DNA of 42,416 nucleotides from an uncultured Clostridia bacterium (GTDB taxonomy: Bacteria; Bacillota; Clostridia; Oscillospirales; Acutalibacteraceae), in assembly GCA_946182865.1 (NCBI GenBank), contig CAMHAV010000005.1:1-42416 (forward strand). The letters are read 5' to 3'. Positions 41,493 through 42,416 of the stretch are shown here, one piece after another (the first letter of the stretch is position 1; every line of letters starts with the position of its first letter). The notes below the pieces were generated by a model. It saw only the letters and a list, made by a program, of their open reading frames with translations, was not told the DNA's origin and did no database searches. The position numbers and the translations under genes are program-made.

Positions 41493-42275
41493 ATGACATG
41501 CCTGGACAGAAAAACGCTGATCCTGATTCCCGCTTACAATGAAGAGGAGAGCATTGTTCATGTACTCAGCAATATACAAAAGGAGTGCGGCGATGTAGAC
41601 GTGCTGGTCATCAACGACGGCTCACGCGACAATACCGCCGAGGCAGCCAGAAAGGCCGGCGCCATCGTGGTATCGCATATCTACAATATGGGCTACGGCG
41701 TTTCGCTGCAAACGGGCTACAAATACGCGGTGGATCATGACTATGAGTTCATCATCCAGATGGATGCGGACGGACAGCACGACGTGTGCAATATCGGGGC
41801 GATTTATCACGAACTGACACAGGGAAAGCACCCTTATGACATCGTCATTGGTTCGCGCTTTCTGACGCAGGACAACCAGATGAAAGTGGGCATTGCCAAG
41901 AAGATTGCCATCGGCTTTTTCAATATGGCCATCAAGCTGGTGACGCATAAACGCTTCACCGACCCCACGTCGGGCTTGCAGGGACTCAGCCGCCGCGCGT
42001 TTACGGCCTATTCGCTCTATGACAATTTCGACACCAATTACCCCGACGCCAACATCGTCACCAAAATGCTGCTTAACGGCTATTGGATGAGAGAAGTCCC
42101 CGCCATCATGCATCCCCGTGAGAGCGGCGTGAGTATGCACAGCGGTCTGCGTAAGAATATTGCCTATATGTTTACCGTCACGCTGAATATCGTAGTGGTG
42201 GTCATGCAGTTCCACCTGATTAAGAAGGGCAGAAAGGACATCGTGGAGGAACTGGAAGTGGGCTTTCCCGCTTGA
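41493..42275 (+). CDS. GT2 glycosyltransferase, dolichol-phosphate-mannose-synthase type
   Basis: A 260-residue enzyme: LILIPAYNEEESIVHVL, LVINDGSRDNTAEAA, YNMGYGVSLQTGYKYA, the metal-binding MDADGQHD, and SGLQGLSRRAF before a hydrophobic C-terminus. This type usually charges polyprenyl phosphate with a sugar, giving the lipid-linked donor that GT-C enzymes consume, which fits the GT-C-like protein three genes upstream. GGAGGTG lies 7 nt before ATG 41493; an ATG at 41489 is out of frame. Last gene before the operon terminator. Confidence 0.92.
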   Translation: MTCLDRKTLILIPAYNEEESIVHVLSNIQKECGDVDVLVINDGSRDNTAEAARKAGAIVVSHIYNMGYGVSLQTGYKYAVDHDYEFIIQMDADGQHDVCNIGAIYHELTQGKHPYDIVIGSRFLTQDNQMKVGIAKKIAIGFFNMAIKLVTHKRFTDPTSGLQGLSRRAFTAYSLYDNFDTNYPDANIVTKMLLNGYWMREVPAIMHPRESGVSMHSGLRKNIAYMFTVTLNIVVVVMQFHLIKKGRKDIVEELEVGFPA

Positions 42276-42304
42276 TGGGTCCGTCTAAAAAAAGTATGAA
42301 AAAA

Positions 42305-42338
42305 GTGCTGTTTGCTTTGCGCGACAGCGCCTTTTTTT
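42305..42338 (+). terminator. Terminator of the exopolysaccharide operon
   Basis: GTGCTGT (42305-42311) pairs with ACAGCGC (42324-42330) with one U-G pair that exists only in plus-strand RNA, followed by CTTTTTTT. Confidence 0.8.
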
Positions 42339-42361
42339 GTCGGATGTTCTGTTTGATGAGG

Positions 42362-42416
42362 AAATGAGAATTTAAGCGCGCAGCGAAGCTGCGCTAAGAG
42401 AATAGATAATAGATAA
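42362..42416. repeat. Second copy of the palindromic repeat (cut by the window end)
   Basis: These 55 nt match the reverse complement of 8825-8879 with one substitution. They include the 13-nt terminal AAATGAGAATTTA and the ATAGATAATAGATAA body. The other half would lie beyond the window. Confidence 0.9.

Overview
The window looks like chromosomal DNA of an anaerobic, gut-type Clostridia bacterium, most likely Oscillospiraceae/Ruminococcaceae-like. The reasons are a single-polypeptide pyruvate:ferredoxin oxidoreductase, AGGAGG-type ribosome binding sites almost everywhere, CUT1 sugar transport without a local ATPase, lipoprotein substrate-binding proteins, a VanZ-family protein and a mid-range GC content. 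I see no phage, plasmid, transposase or CRISPR locus. The taxonomic placement is inferred from gene style, not from a search.

Layout. 1-2.7 kb: an ABC-F ATPase whose best start is a non-canonical ATC codon, converging on a minus-strand pair (MutS-like ATPase, then a membrane protein). 4.5-4.8 kb: a large compound palindrome built from tandem repeats. 4.85-7.0 kb: folB-folK (overlapping) and ilvE with its own promoter. 7.2-8.7 kb: an operon of three unknown membrane proteins, followed by a second large palindromic repeat. 8.9-12.8 kb, minus strand: a small secreted Thr-rich protein and a CUT1 sugar importer (binding protein, two permeases). 13.0-14.7 kb, minus strand: galE and a VanZ-like gene. 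15.0-18.6 kb: pyruvate:ferredoxin oxidoreductase. 18.9-20.1 kb: a small XRE regulator and an orphan amino-acid-type binding lipoprotein. 20.2-20.7 kb: five tRNAs (Gly-TCC, Arg-TCT, His-GTG, Gln-TTG, Lys-TTT) behind a consensus promoter. 20.9-26.2 kb: a SUKH (SMI1/KNR4) protein, an ECF sigma/anti-sigma pair, and trkA-trkH potassium uptake.

26.5-42.3 kb: an eleven-gene plus-strand exopolysaccharide operon and the highlight of the window. It holds recognisable PelF (GT4 polymerase), PelG (Wzx/MATE-like membrane protein), PelD and PelE homologues plus a DUF2194-like exported protein at the position of PelA. It differs from the described Pel loci known to me by a tandem pair of GT8 glycosyltransferases between pelG and pelD, and by a downstream GT-C-like membrane protein with GT2, GT4 and DPM-like GT2 enzymes. 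The PelD homologue carries an N-terminal epimerase-like (SDR) domain whose catalytic Tyr and Lys are replaced, while its C-terminal degenerate GGDEF-like region keeps an RxxD motif at the c-di-GMP I-site position. Two intergenic segments inside the operon can form RNA structure. A transcription terminator closes the operon, followed by another copy of the palindromic repeat seen at 8.7 kb.

A recurring theme is short palindromic or tandem repeats placed exactly at gene 3' ends (1743, 5708, 7006, 8680), in one case supplying the last codons of a gene.
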